Shown one piece after another: positions 33,866 through 42,788 of a DNA stretch of 64,000 nt; position 1 is the stretch's first letter, and the number at the start of each line of letters is the position of its first letter. Below the pieces are notes generated by a model. It was given only the letters and a program-made list of their open reading frames with translations. It was not told the origin of the DNA and did no database searches. The position numbers and the translations under genes are program-made. The DNA is from Sphingomonas_L flavalba_A (GTDB lineage: Bacteria; Pseudomonadota; Alphaproteobacteria; Sphingomonadales; Sphingomonadaceae), in the NCBI RefSeq assembly GCF_047553045.1, contig NZ_CP180208.1:1550001-1614000 (forward strand). The letters run 5' to 3'.

Positions 33866-35332
33866 CTATTTCTCGAAATTGTCGGCGACGAAGCGGTCGA
33901 GCAGGCGGACGCCGTAGCCGGTCGCGCCCTTGTCCCACACCGCGCCGGGCTTGTCGGCCCAGACCATACCGGCGATGTCGAGATGCGCCCAGCGGACGCC
34001 GTCATTGACGAAGCGCTGGAGGAACTGGGCGGCGGTGATCGAGCCGGCGTAGCGTGGACCGACATTCTTCATGTCGGCGATCTGCGAGTCGAGCAGCTTG
34101 TTGTAGGCGTCGCCGAGCGGGAAGCGCCACAGCGGGTCGCCGGACGCCCTGCCGGCGGCGAGCAACTGATCGGCCAGCGAATCGTCGTTGGCGAACAGGC
34201 CGCCATGTTCGTGGCCGAGCGCGATGATCATCGCCCCGGTCAGCGTCGCCAGGTCGACGATGGTGCGCGGCTTGTGCACCTTCTGCACCCAGGCGAGCGC
34301 GTCTGACAGGACCAGCCGGCCTTCGGCGTCGGTATTGATCACCTCGATCGTCTGCCCGGACATTGACGTCACGACGTCACCCGGCCGCTGGGCGTTGCCG
34401 CCGGGCATGTTCTCGACCAACCCGCAGACGCCGACGACGTGCGCCTTCGCCTTGCGCAGGGCGAGCGCCCTGATCGTTCCAACGACAGCGCCGGCGCCGC
34501 CCATGTCCCATTTCATGTCTTCCATACCGGCGGCGGGCTTGATCGAAATGCCGCCGGTGTCGAAGGTTACGCCCTTGCCGACCAGCGCGAGCGGCACGTC
34601 CTGCGCGCCACCGGTGCCGTCCCAGCGCAGCGCCAAAAGGCGCGGCGGCCGCGCCGACCCCTGCGCGACACCGAGCAGCGCGCCCATGCCGAGCTTGCGC
34701 ATCGCCGGTTCGTCCAGCACCGTGACCTCTACCCCCAGATCCTTCAGCGGCAGGCAGCGTTCGACGAAGCTTTCCGGGTAGATGATGTTCGCCGGTTCCG
34801 TCACCAGCTCACGGGTGAAGCCGACGCCCTGGGCGACCGCGTCCGCCCGCGCCCAGGCCGCTTCGCTGCCATCCGGCGCGCCGACCAGGACGATTTCGAC
34901 CAGTGTCGCCTTGTTCTTAGCCTGCTGACGGGTGCGATGGACGTCATACTGCCAGCCGCGCAGCACCGCGCCGGCGCCGAGCGCAGCCGCCGCCTCTGCC
35001 GAAACATCGCCCCCGGTCAGATCGACGACCAGCTTTTCCGCCCCCGATTTCAGCAGGCGGGCGGTAAGCGCCGCGCCGGCCCGTTCGTGATCGACCGGCG
35101 TACCGGCACCGACACCGGCGAGCAGCACGCGGCGCGGCGTACCGTCGACGCGCGCGAAGACTTCGGCGACCGTTCCGGCGTCTCCTTCAAAACGGGCACC
35201 GGCGATTGCCGCCGCCACCAGTTCCGCATCCTCCGCCGCCAGACCGGCCACCTGCACCTTGCCCCCGCCCGGAACGAGCAGAGCGAGAGCATCGGCACCG
35301 GCGGGGCGGGTGGAGGCAAAAGAGAGGTGCAT
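33866..35332 (-). CDS. pepA: Leucyl aminopeptidase (M17)
   Basis: A 488-residue M17 aminopeptidase with a two-zinc site. Conserved blocks are VGKGVTFDTGGISIKPAAGMEDMKWDM, and the signature NTDAEGRL preceding LVLSDALAW. It removes N-terminal Leu and other residues from peptides. I use the ATG at 35332, preceded by AAGGAAG eight bases away, rather than another ATG six codons upstream. It is divergent from lptD. Confidence 0.96.
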   Translation of the reverse strand: MHLSFASTRPAGADALALLVPGGGKVQVAGLAAEDAELVAAAIAGARFEGDAGTVAEVFARVDGTPRRVLLAGVGAGTPVDHERAGAALTARLLKSGAEKLVVDLTGGDVSAEAAAALGAGAVLRGWQYDVHRTRQQAKNKATLVEIVLVGAPDGSEAAWARADAVAQGVGFTRELVTEPANIIYPESFVERCLPLKDLGVEVTVLDEPAMRKLGMGALLGVAQGSARPPRLLALRWDGTGGAQDVPLALVGKGVTFDTGGISIKPAAGMEDMKWDMGGAGAVVGTIRALALRKAKAHVVGVCGLVENMPGGNAQRPGDVVTSMSGQTIEVINTDAEGRLVLSDALAWVQKVHKPRTIVDLATLTGAMIIALGHEHGGLFANDDSLADQLLAAGRASGDPLWRFPLGDAYNKLLDSQIADMKNVGPRYAGSITAAQFLQRFVNDGVRWAHLDIAGMVWADKPGAVWDKGATGYGVRLLDRFVADNFEK

Positions 35333-35504
35333 TGGAGAAGCTTCCTTCATGAAATTCGCTATAGATCGTGCGGGCCAGTTGGCCCGATAACGCCCTATCT
35401 AGGCCGGGATAGCGGGAAAATGAACCGTCTGTACCAAGAGATTGCGGCATTTCCGTTCCGGTGCGATAGGGGCGCGCCGGTAACCGCCGCCAGGGCGCGA
35501 AAGG

Positions 35505-37754
35505 GTGAACGTGACGCGTAAATGGTCGATTCCGGCTGCCGCCCTGCCACTGGCCATCGGCCTTGCGCCGGCGGGTGCCGTTGCCCAGACTCCGCCCGGC
35601 GTGTCACCAGAAACCCCGGCGCCGGCCCCCACCCCCACCAGCGAGGCGGACGACAAGACCGTCGCGTTCAGCGCCGGACAGATCGAATACCAGAGCGACA
35701 GCGACGTCGTCACCGCGACCGGCGACGTGCGGATGAGCCGCGAGGGCAACAGGCTGCGCGCCGACATGGTGCGCTGGGATCGCAAAACCGGCGCGGTCGT
35801 CGCCGAGGGCAATGTTGCGATCACCAGCCCGGAAGGTGACACCGCCTTTGGCGACCATGTCGACCTGACCGACACGCTGAAGGACGGGGTGGTCGAGAAT
35901 CTGCTGGTCGTGCTGCAGGACGGCGGCCGGCTGGTGGCGCAGCGCGGAACGCTGGTCAACAGCGTCAAGACGCTGGAGCACGCCGCCTACACCCCCTGCG
36001 CCGTCGTCGACGACAAGGGCTGCCCGAAGAACCCGACGTGGAAGGTGACGGCGGCCCGCGTCGTTTACGACCCGAATATCGGGCGGGCGACCTTCAAGGG
36101 CGCACGGATCGAGCTGTTCGGGCTACCGCTGATCCCGCTGCCCGGCCTGTCGACGCCGACCAGCGACCGGTCCGGCAGCGGCCTGCTGGTCCCCGACCTG
36201 CGCTACAGCCGGGTCAACGGCATCGAATACGCCCAGCCCTATTATTTCGCGATCGCGCCGAACCGCGACCTGACCGTCACGCCGCACATCTATTCGTCGG
36301 TGCTGCCGCTGATCGAGGCGCAATACCGGGCGTTGACCGGCACCGGCGCCTACCAGCTGCGCGGCATCGCCACCGCCAGCCGGGCGATGTCGGCGACGTT
36401 GCAGCCCGACCCGACCGCGTCGCGCGATTTCCGCGGCTATCTGGAAGGCAGCGGCCGGTTCCAGCTTGACCCGCACTGGAGCGTCAGCGGATCGTTCCGG
36501 GTCGCGACGGACCGCACCTTCCTGCGCCGTTACGATTTTTCGCGCGACGACCGGTTGCGCTCGACCCTGCGGCTGGAGCGGCTGGACGCGGACAGTTATT
36601 TCTCGCTTGCCGGCTGGGCAACGCAGACTTTGCGCATTTCCGACCCGCAGGGCCAGCAGCCGATCGCGCTGCCCGAAATCGATTATCGTCGGCGGATCAC
36701 CGACCCGCTGCTTGGCGGCAAGGTGGAGCTGCAACTGAACAGCCTGGCGATCGGCCGCACCGCCGGGCAGGACACCCAGCGCGCCTTCGCCGGCCTGCGC
36801 TGGGACCTGCGGCGCTATACACCGCTGGGCCAGGAGGTGACCTTCACCGCCTATGCGCGCGCCGACGTCTACCACACCGACGAGACGCTGCTGACCGCGA
36901 CCACATCCTACCGTGGCGAGGCCGGATGGCAGTCGCGCGGGATCGCGGCGCTGGCGGTCGACATCAAATGGCCGTTCGTCGGTGAGTTCATGGGTGGCAC
37001 CCAGCAGATCACCCCGCGCATCCAGATCGTCGCCAGCCCGAACATCAGCAACCTGAATATCCCGAACGAGGATGCCCGCGCTTTCGATCTGGAGGACAGC
37101 AACCTGTTCGCGCTGAACCGCTTCCCCGGCTATGACCGGTTCGAGGACGGGCAGCGCATTACCTACGGGCTGGATTATGCCCTCAGCCTGCCCGACCTGA
37201 GCATCGACGCGAATATCGGCCAAAGCTATCGCCTGAACGACCGGCCGGCACTGTTCCCCGACGGCACCGGCCTGTCGCGGCGGACGTCGGACATCGTCGG
37301 CCGGGCAACGGTGCGGTTCCGCGATTTCGTGACCCTGACCGAGCGGTTCCGGCTGGACAAGGACAGCCTGGCGGTGCGCCGCAACGAGATCGACGCGACG
37401 ATCGGGTCACGCAAAACCTATGCGATGATCGGTTACCTGCGGCTCAATCGCGATATCGACGACCGGATCGAGGATCTGCGCGACCGCGAGGAGATCCGGC
37501 TGGGCGGCCGGGTACAATTTGCCAAATACTGGTCGATCTTCGGTTCCGCCGTGGTCGACCTGACCGACAAACGCGAGGACCCGCTGTCGCTGGCCGACGG
37601 TTTTTCGCCGGTCCGGCACCGGCTCGGCATCGCCTATGAGGATGACTGCGTCGAGCTTGGCGTCACCTGGCGACGCGATTATGAAGACACTGGCGACGCC
37701 CGGCGCGGCAACAGTTTCCTGTTGCGTCTGGCGTTCAAGAATTTGGGCCGCTAA
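35505..37754 (+). CDS. lptD: LPS-assembly protein LptD
   Basis: A 749-residue outer-membrane protein. A signal peptide (cleaved near residue 28) is followed by the OstA/LptA-like jellyroll (VAFSAGQIEYQSDSDVVTATG) and the large beta-barrel domain that, with the LptE lipoprotein, inserts lipopolysaccharide into the outer leaflet. It ends with aromatic-rich strands and a final Arg. GTG at 35505 is the likely start; a second GTG two codons on is also possible. It is the first gene of the lptD-surA-pdxA-rsmA cluster. Confidence 0.94.
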   Translation: MNVTRKWSIPAAALPLAIGLAPAGAVAQTPPGVSPETPAPAPTPTSEADDKTVAFSAGQIEYQSDSDVVTATGDVRMSREGNRLRADMVRWDRKTGAVVAEGNVAITSPEGDTAFGDHVDLTDTLKDGVVENLLVVLQDGGRLVAQRGTLVNSVKTLEHAAYTPCAVVDDKGCPKNPTWKVTAARVVYDPNIGRATFKGARIELFGLPLIPLPGLSTPTSDRSGSGLLVPDLRYSRVNGIEYAQPYYFAIAPNRDLTVTPHIYSSVLPLIEAQYRALTGTGAYQLRGIATASRAMSATLQPDPTASRDFRGYLEGSGRFQLDPHWSVSGSFRVATDRTFLRRYDFSRDDRLRSTLRLERLDADSYFSLAGWATQTLRISDPQGQQPIALPEIDYRRRITDPLLGGKVELQLNSLAIGRTAGQDTQRAFAGLRWDLRRYTPLGQEVTFTAYARADVYHTDETLLTATTSYRGEAGWQSRGIAALAVDIKWPFVGEFMGGTQQITPRIQIVASPNISNLNIPNEDARAFDLEDSNLFALNRFPGYDRFEDGQRITYGLDYALSLPDLSIDANIGQSYRLNDRPALFPDGTGLSRRTSDIVGRATVRFRDFVTLTERFRLDKDSLAVRRNEIDATIGSRKTYAMIGYLRLNRDIDDRIEDLRDREEIRLGGRVQFAKYWSIFGSAVVDLTDKREDPLSLADGFSPVRHRLGIAYEDDCVELGVTWRRDYEDTGDARRGNSFLLRLAFKNLGR

Positions 37755-37852
37755 GCCTGTGTTCAGCCGTGTGGGCGCAGCCTTCCACCGCCGAACGTGA
37801 ACCATAGGGATTGCATCGGATTTTGACCCCGACGACCAACAGGCGCTGGAAT

Positions 37853-39181
37853 ATGCGCGCCGCCCTCGCCGCTATGCCGCTGATGATCGCCGCCACCGCC
37901 GCCCTGGCGCAGACGGTTGGCGACGACGCCGGCCTGCCCCAGACCGGCCTTAACCTGCCGACGGATGTTTCGATCTTCGAAAAGGAAGATCCGGCGATCC
38001 GCAAACCGACCGCGATCATCAACGGCGAGATCATCACCCGTACCGACATCGATCAGCGGCTGGCCGTGGTCGTTGCCGCCAATGGCGGCCGGGTGCGGCC
38101 GGATGAGGTCGACCGCCTGCGCCTGCAGGTGCTGCGCAACATGATCGACGAGACGCTGCAAATCCAGGAGGCCAGGGCCAACGACATCGAGGTGACATCC
38201 AAGGAGGTCAACGACAGCTACGCCCGCGTGTCGCAGAACTTCAAGCGCACGCCGGAGCAGATGGATGAGTATCTGCGCTCGGTCGGCTCGTCTGCGGCAT
38301 CGCTGAAGCGGCAGATCACCGGCGAACTGGCCTGGCAGCGCCTGCTGCGCCGCCGGGTCGAGCCGTTCGTCAACATCGGCGACGAAGAGGTTCAGGCGAT
38401 CATGGACCGGCTGGAAGCGTCCAAGGGCACGTCCGAATTCCGGGTTGGCGAAATCTACATGGCGGCGGCCCCGGAGGCGCGCCAGCAGATCTTCCAGAAT
38501 CAGGAGCAGATCATCGAGCAGATCCGCCAGGGCGGGTCTTTCGCTGCCTATGCCCGGCAGTATTCGCAGGCATCGACCGCCGCCGTCGGCGGCGACCTGG
38601 GCTGGGTGCGGGCCGAGCAGTTGCCGGAACCGCTGGCGTCGACCGTCCAGCAGTTGCAGATGGGGCAGATCGCCGGGCCGATCGAGGTGCCGGGCGGCTT
38701 TTCGATCCTTTACCTGATGGACCAGCGGCAGGTGCTGACCGCCGATCCGCGCGACGCGGTCCTCAGCCTGCGCCAGCTTTCGATCACCTTCCCCGCCGGC
38801 GTCAAACAGGCCGACGCCGATGCACGGGCCGCGAAATTCATCGAAGCGACACGCGACATCAAGGGCTGCGGCGCCGCTGGCACGATCGGCCAGGAAATCG
38901 GCGCGGAGGTGGTCGACAACGATCAGGTGCGGGTTCGCGACCTGCCGCAGCCGTTGCAGGAACCGCTGCTCAGGCTGTCGATCGGCGAGGCGACCGCACC
39001 GTTCGGATCGGTCAGCGACGGCGTCCGCATTCTGGTTCTGTGCGGCCGGGACGACCCGCAGGTCGCATCCGGCCCGTCGCGCGACCAGATCATGTCCCAG
39101 CTTGAGGAAGAACGGGTCAACCGTCGCGCCCAGCGCTATCTGCGCGATCTGCGCCGCGACGCGGTGGTGGATTATCGCTGA
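37853..39181 (+). CDS. surA: Periplasmic chaperone/peptidyl-prolyl isomerase SurA
   Basis: A 442-residue exported chaperone for outer-membrane proteins. It has a signal peptide (cleaved after ALAQ), the SurA N-terminal domain (AIINGEIITRTDIDQRL onward), and two parvulin PPIase domains (FRVGEIYMAAAPEARQQ to GPIEVPGGFSILYL, and the second near LSLRQLSITFPAG). I chose the ATG at 37853, which puts the hydrophobic stretch at the N-terminus; a TTG start at 37811 would add 14 polar residues. SurA hands LptD and other barrels to the BAM complex, in keeping with the lptD neighbour. Confidence 0.92.
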   Translation: MRAALAAMPLMIAATAALAQTVGDDAGLPQTGLNLPTDVSIFEKEDPAIRKPTAIINGEIITRTDIDQRLAVVVAANGGRVRPDEVDRLRLQVLRNMIDETLQIQEARANDIEVTSKEVNDSYARVSQNFKRTPEQMDEYLRSVGSSAASLKRQITGELAWQRLLRRRVEPFVNIGDEEVQAIMDRLEASKGTSEFRVGEIYMAAAPEARQQIFQNQEQIIEQIRQGGSFAAYARQYSQASTAAVGGDLGWVRAEQLPEPLASTVQQLQMGQIAGPIEVPGGFSILYLMDQRQVLTADPRDAVLSLRQLSITFPAGVKQADADARAAKFIEATRDIKGCGAAGTIGQEIGAEVVDNDQVRVRDLPQPLQEPLLRLSIGEATAPFGSVSDGVRILVLCGRDDPQVASGPSRDQIMSQLEEERVNRRAQRYLRDLRRDAVVDYR

Positions 39182-39191
39182 CCGCGTGGCG

Positions 39192-40190
39192 ATGCAGTCC
39201 TCCCTCGCGGTTGCGCTAGGCGATCCGGCCGGCATCGGCCCCGAAATTGTCGCCAAGGCGTGGGATTACGGGCATGATGGCACGCTGGCGCCGTTCTTCG
39301 CCGTCGGCGACGCGCGCGCGCTGCAGGCGGTATGGTCCGGCCCGGTCCAGCGGATCGCCGACCCGCGCGAAGCGGCCCGCGTCTATCCCGAAGCCCTGCC
39401 GCTGATTTCCGTCGAGGATGCCGGTGAGATACGCCCCGGCCAGCCCGATCTGGAAGGCGCGCGCTGCTCGCTCGATTCGCTGGAACTGGCGGTCGGGCTG
39501 ACCCGATCCGGCGCGGCAGCCGGGCTGGTCACCGCGCCGGTGTCCAAGGCGCAGCTCTACGCCGTCGGCTTCACCCACCCCGGCCAGACCGAATTCATCG
39601 CCGAGCGGTGCGGTATCGCCCGCGAGAATGCGGTGATGATGCTGGTCGGCCCCGGCCTGAAGGTTGTGCCGATCACCACCCATGTGCCGCTGGCGCGGGT
39701 GGCCGAGTTGCTGACCGTCGAGATGATCGTGTCCAGTGCGCTGACCACCGCGCGCGGTGTCCAGCGCAGTTTCGGTATCGAATCGCCGCGGCTGGCCTTT
39801 GCCGGTTTCAACCCCCATGCCGGCGAAAGCGGGGCGATCGGCCGCGAGGAAATCGACATCGTCGAACCGGCGCTGGCCATATTGCGCGCCGAAGGGCTGG
39901 ATGTCAGCGGCCCGTTCGCCGCAGACACGCTGTTTCACCCGCGCGCCCGCGCCCTGTATGACGTGGCGATGTGCCTGTACCATGACCAGGCGCTGATCCC
40001 GTTGAAGACGCTGTATTTCGATGAAGGCGTCAACATGACGCTCGGCCTGCCGGTGGTACGGACCGCGCCGGACCACGGCACCGCCTTTGCCATTGCCGGG
40101 CAAAATCGCGCCGAGCCGGGCGCGATGATCGCGGCACTGAGACTGGCCGCCCAAGCGGCGTCGGCGCGCCACGAACGCGCCCAGGGGTGA
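39192..40190 (+). CDS. pdxA: 4-hydroxythreonine-4-phosphate dehydrogenase
   Basis: A 332-residue metal-dependent dehydrogenase of vitamin B6 (pyridoxal phosphate) synthesis. Motifs are LAVALGDPAGIGPEIVAKAW, the metal-site histidines in GFTHPGQTEFIA and MCLYHDQALIPLKTL, and GVNMTLGLPVVRTAPDHGT. I use the ATG at 39192; a GTG two codons earlier is possible. It is ten bases after surA and overlaps rsmA. Confidence 0.95.
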   Translation: MQSSLAVALGDPAGIGPEIVAKAWDYGHDGTLAPFFAVGDARALQAVWSGPVQRIADPREAARVYPEALPLISVEDAGEIRPGQPDLEGARCSLDSLELAVGLTRSGAAAGLVTAPVSKAQLYAVGFTHPGQTEFIAERCGIARENAVMMLVGPGLKVVPITTHVPLARVAELLTVEMIVSSALTTARGVQRSFGIESPRLAFAGFNPHAGESGAIGREEIDIVEPALAILRAEGLDVSGPFAADTLFHPRARALYDVAMCLYHDQALIPLKTLYFDEGVNMTLGLPVVRTAPDHGTAFAIAGQNRAEPGAMIAALRLAAQAASARHERAQG

Positions 40191-41014
40191 CCCTCGCCCT
40201 GCCGCCGCTGCGCGAGGTCATTGCCCGCCACGGCCTGCGCGCCAGCAAGGCGCTGGGCCAGAATTTCCTGCTCGACGGCCAGTTGCTCGACCGGATCGCG
40301 CGGGTGCCCGGCCCGCTGACCGACGAAGTGGTCTACGAAGTCGGCCCCGGCCCCGGCGGGCTGACCCGCGCGCTGATCCGCGCCGGAGCGGAGGTGACGG
40401 TGGTCGAGCGCGACCACCGCTGCCTGCCGGCACTGGCCGAGCTGGCCGACGCGGCGCCGGGGCGGCTGCATGTCCATGAGGGCGATGCGCTGGCGTTCGA
40501 TGCCGCCGCCGCGATCGGCCGGGCGCCGCATATCGTTGCCAACCTGCCCTACAACGTCGGCACCGCCCTGCTCGTCGGCTGGCTGACCGGCGAGGCATGG
40601 CCGCCCTGGTGGAAAAGCCTGACCCTGATGTTCCAGAAGGAAGTGGCGGAGCGGATCGTCGCGGCGCCGGGGACCGACGCTTATGGCCGGCTGTCGGTGC
40701 TCGCCCAGTGGCGCGGACAGGCAAAGCTGGCGATGACGGTGCACCGTTCCGCCTTCACCCCGCCGCCCAAGGTGATGTCGGCGGTCGTCCATATCGTGCC
40801 GGGGGAACAGCCGGCAGGGGTACGCTGCGCGACGATCGAGGCGCTGACCGCCGCCGCTTTCGGCCAGCGGCGCAAGATGCTGCGCCAGAGCCTGCGCGGG
40901 GTGCCGGGGGCGCTGGACGCGCTGACAGCATGCGGGATCGACGAGACGCGCCGCGCCGAAACGGTGTCGGTCGACGGCTTCGTGGCATTGGCGCAGACGC
41001 TGGAGCGCGGCTGA
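40187..41014 (+). CDS. rsmA: 16S rRNA dimethyladenosine transferase
   Basis: A 275-residue KsgA/RsmA that dimethylates A1518 and A1519 of 16S rRNA, a late check on small-subunit assembly. Motifs are SKALGQNFLLD, VYEVGPGPGGLTRALI (SAM loop) and VANLPYNVGTALL (catalytic NLPY). The GTG start overlaps the pdxA stop. It is the last gene of the cluster; no terminator is obvious. Confidence 0.95.
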   Translation: MTLALPPLREVIARHGLRASKALGQNFLLDGQLLDRIARVPGPLTDEVVYEVGPGPGGLTRALIRAGAEVTVVERDHRCLPALAELADAAPGRLHVHEGDALAFDAAAAIGRAPHIVANLPYNVGTALLVGWLTGEAWPPWWKSLTLMFQKEVAERIVAAPGTDAYGRLSVLAQWRGQAKLAMTVHRSAFTPPPKVMSAVVHIVPGEQPAGVRCATIEALTAAAFGQRRKMLRQSLRGVPGALDALTACGIDETRRAETVSVDGFVALAQTLERG

Positions 41015-41043
41015 GGCTGTCACTTGGCGCGGGCGGGACGGCC

Positions 41044-41571
41044 CTAGTCCGGCTTCGGCGTCGGCTTTTCATCCGCCGGAGGCACTTTGACGTTGACCTG
41101 CGCGGACTGGACGACCGGCGGCGGGCCTTTGGCGATCACCGCGGCCAGCCGCGTCGCATCGGCGCATTCGCGTGCGCAAAGCTTGCGGATGCGGGCCAGA
41201 TTCTCCTTCGCCTTGGTCACGGCGCCCTTTTGAACCATCGCGTCGCCCTGCCCGGCGAGGGCGGCGAGGTCGTTCGGCTCAAGATCGAGCGCCTCGCGGT
41301 ACATGCGGATCGCCTTGCCCGGCAGGCCCTGCTGCCGGGCGACGGCGCCAAGCGCGATATAGGCCGGGCGGTTGCGCGGATCGACCGCCAGCGCGCTTTC
41401 ATAGAAGCCGTTCGCTTCTGACAACTGGCCGGCGCCGCGCGCGGCGTCGCCCTTCTGAACCAGCGCGACCGAACGCGGATCGAGCTGATGATCGGCACGC
41501 TGGCTCTGGCCGGCACTGGACATGGTAAGCAAGGCCAGCGAAACGGCAAGGGCGGCAGGCGTGAAACGCAT
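41044..41571 (-). CDS. Exported tetratricopeptide-repeat protein
   Basis: A 175-residue protein with a signal peptide (about 1-22) and two to three TPR units (ARGAGQLSEANGFYESALAVDPRN; AVARQQGLPGKAIRMYREALDLEPND; then VTKAKENLARIRKL). The C-terminal tail is Pro/Lys-rich. The ATG at 41571 follows GGAG. It is probably a periplasmic scaffold; the partner is unknown. It follows the RsmB-like gene by 32 bases. Confidence 0.8.
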   Translation of the reverse strand: MRFTPAALAVSLALLTMSSAGQSQRADHQLDPRSVALVQKGDAARGAGQLSEANGFYESALAVDPRNRPAYIALGAVARQQGLPGKAIRMYREALDLEPNDLAALAGQGDAMVQKGAVTKAKENLARIRKLCARECADATRLAAVIAKGPPPVVQSAQVNVKVPPADEKPTPKPD

Positions 41572-41603
41572 AACTATCTCCACGAACTTCGATCGTTCAG
41601 TCG

Positions 41604-42776
41604 TCATGTAGGACATCTCAGTCGCGCGACGAAGAAGCCGTCCGTCCCGTCTCGCGCCGGGTCCAGCACGCGGCCATGGCCGCGTGCCCGGCCGGCCGGG
41701 CCGAAAGGCTCCTCGGCCCGCCAGTCTGCGCATTGGCCCGCAAAACTGTCAACCTGCGCCGCCCCTTCCGCGTCAAGCAGCGAACAGACGGCGTAGACCA
41801 GCGCGCCGCCCGGCCGGACCAGCGGTGCCGCCACCTGCAGGATCGCCGCCTGCGCCGCGACCAGCCGGGCGAGCCGGTCCGGCGTCAGCCGCCAGCGCGC
41901 CTCCGGGTTGCGGCGCCAGGTGCCGGTGCCCGAACAGGGCGCGTCGACCAGCACGACATCGGCCGTACCGGCAAGGTCGGCGAGCGCCGCCGCTTCCCGC
42001 CCCGGATCGAGCAGACGCTGCTCGATCGCGGTAGCGCCGGCCCGCGCCGCACGCGGCGCCAGCCGCGACAGCCGGTCGCGATTGGTGTCGCAGGCGACAA
42101 GACGCCCCTGCCCGGCGATCGCCGCGGCGAGTGCCAGCGTCTTGCCGCCGGCACCGGCGCACAGGTCGACCACCGTCATCCCCGGCGCGGCGGCGCAGGC
42201 CTCGGCGATCAACTGGCTGCCCTCGTCCTGCACCTCGACAATGCCGTCGCGCCAGCGCGGATCGTCCTCGACCGCGAACGGCGCGGCGAAGCGCAGGCCG
42301 TTCGCGGCGTGGGGCGTCAGCACGGCGTCCGGCCACAAGGGGGCGACGGCGTCGCGCGTCGCCTTCAGCGTGTTGACGCGAAGGTCAAGCGGAGCGCGGC
42401 CGAGCAGCGCGGCGGTATCGTAGTCGGCAAGCTGCGGCGCCAGCCAGGCGGGTACCGGCGCGGCGGGTGCCGCCCCCTCCCCCGCTTCAACCGGCGCCGG
42501 GCCGTGCGGCGAGCCGTCGAACGCAGCGGCGAGCGCCGGATCGTCGGCGACAAGGCCGAGCATCGCCGCCCGGCCCGATTGCGGCCGGTCACCGCTGCGC
42601 CGGATCGCGGCGTAGACGAGATCGCGAACGGCGCGGCGATCCTTCGACCCGGCATAGCGCCTGGTCTTGAAGTAGCGGGAAATCAGCGTGTCGGCGGCGG
42701 CACCACCGTCACGCGCCGAGGCGATGATCGTGTCGAGAAGCTCGATCCCGGCCTGAACGCGGGCGGCGGGGGTCAT
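41604..42776 (-). CDS. RsmB/NOP-family RNA m5C methyltransferase
   Basis: A 390-residue SAM-dependent methyltransferase. The N-terminus has a NusB-like helical region (ISRYFKTRRYAGSKDRRAVRDLVYAAI). The catalytic core has VVDLCAGAGGKTLALAAA (SAM), VDAPCSGTGTWRRNPEARW (motif IV Cys) and YAVCSLLDAEG (motif VI Cys, the nucleophile). It methylates cytosine in RNA; whether it is RsmB proper (C967 of 16S rRNA) or a paralog is not settled by sequence alone. It follows guaB by 12 bases. Confidence 0.88.
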   Translation of the reverse strand: MTPAARVQAGIELLDTIIASARDGGAAADTLISRYFKTRRYAGSKDRRAVRDLVYAAIRRSGDRPQSGRAAMLGLVADDPALAAAFDGSPHGPAPVEAGEGAAPAAPVPAWLAPQLADYDTAALLGRAPLDLRVNTLKATRDAVAPLWPDAVLTPHAANGLRFAAPFAVEDDPRWRDGIVEVQDEGSQLIAEACAAAPGMTVVDLCAGAGGKTLALAAAIAGQGRLVACDTNRDRLSRLAPRAARAGATAIEQRLLDPGREAAALADLAGTADVVLVDAPCSGTGTWRRNPEARWRLTPDRLARLVAAQAAILQVAAPLVRPGGALVYAVCSLLDAEGAAQVDSFAGQCADWRAEEPFGPAGRARGHGRVLDPARDGTDGFFVARLRCPT

Positions 42777-42788
42777 GGGTGCGGCCGA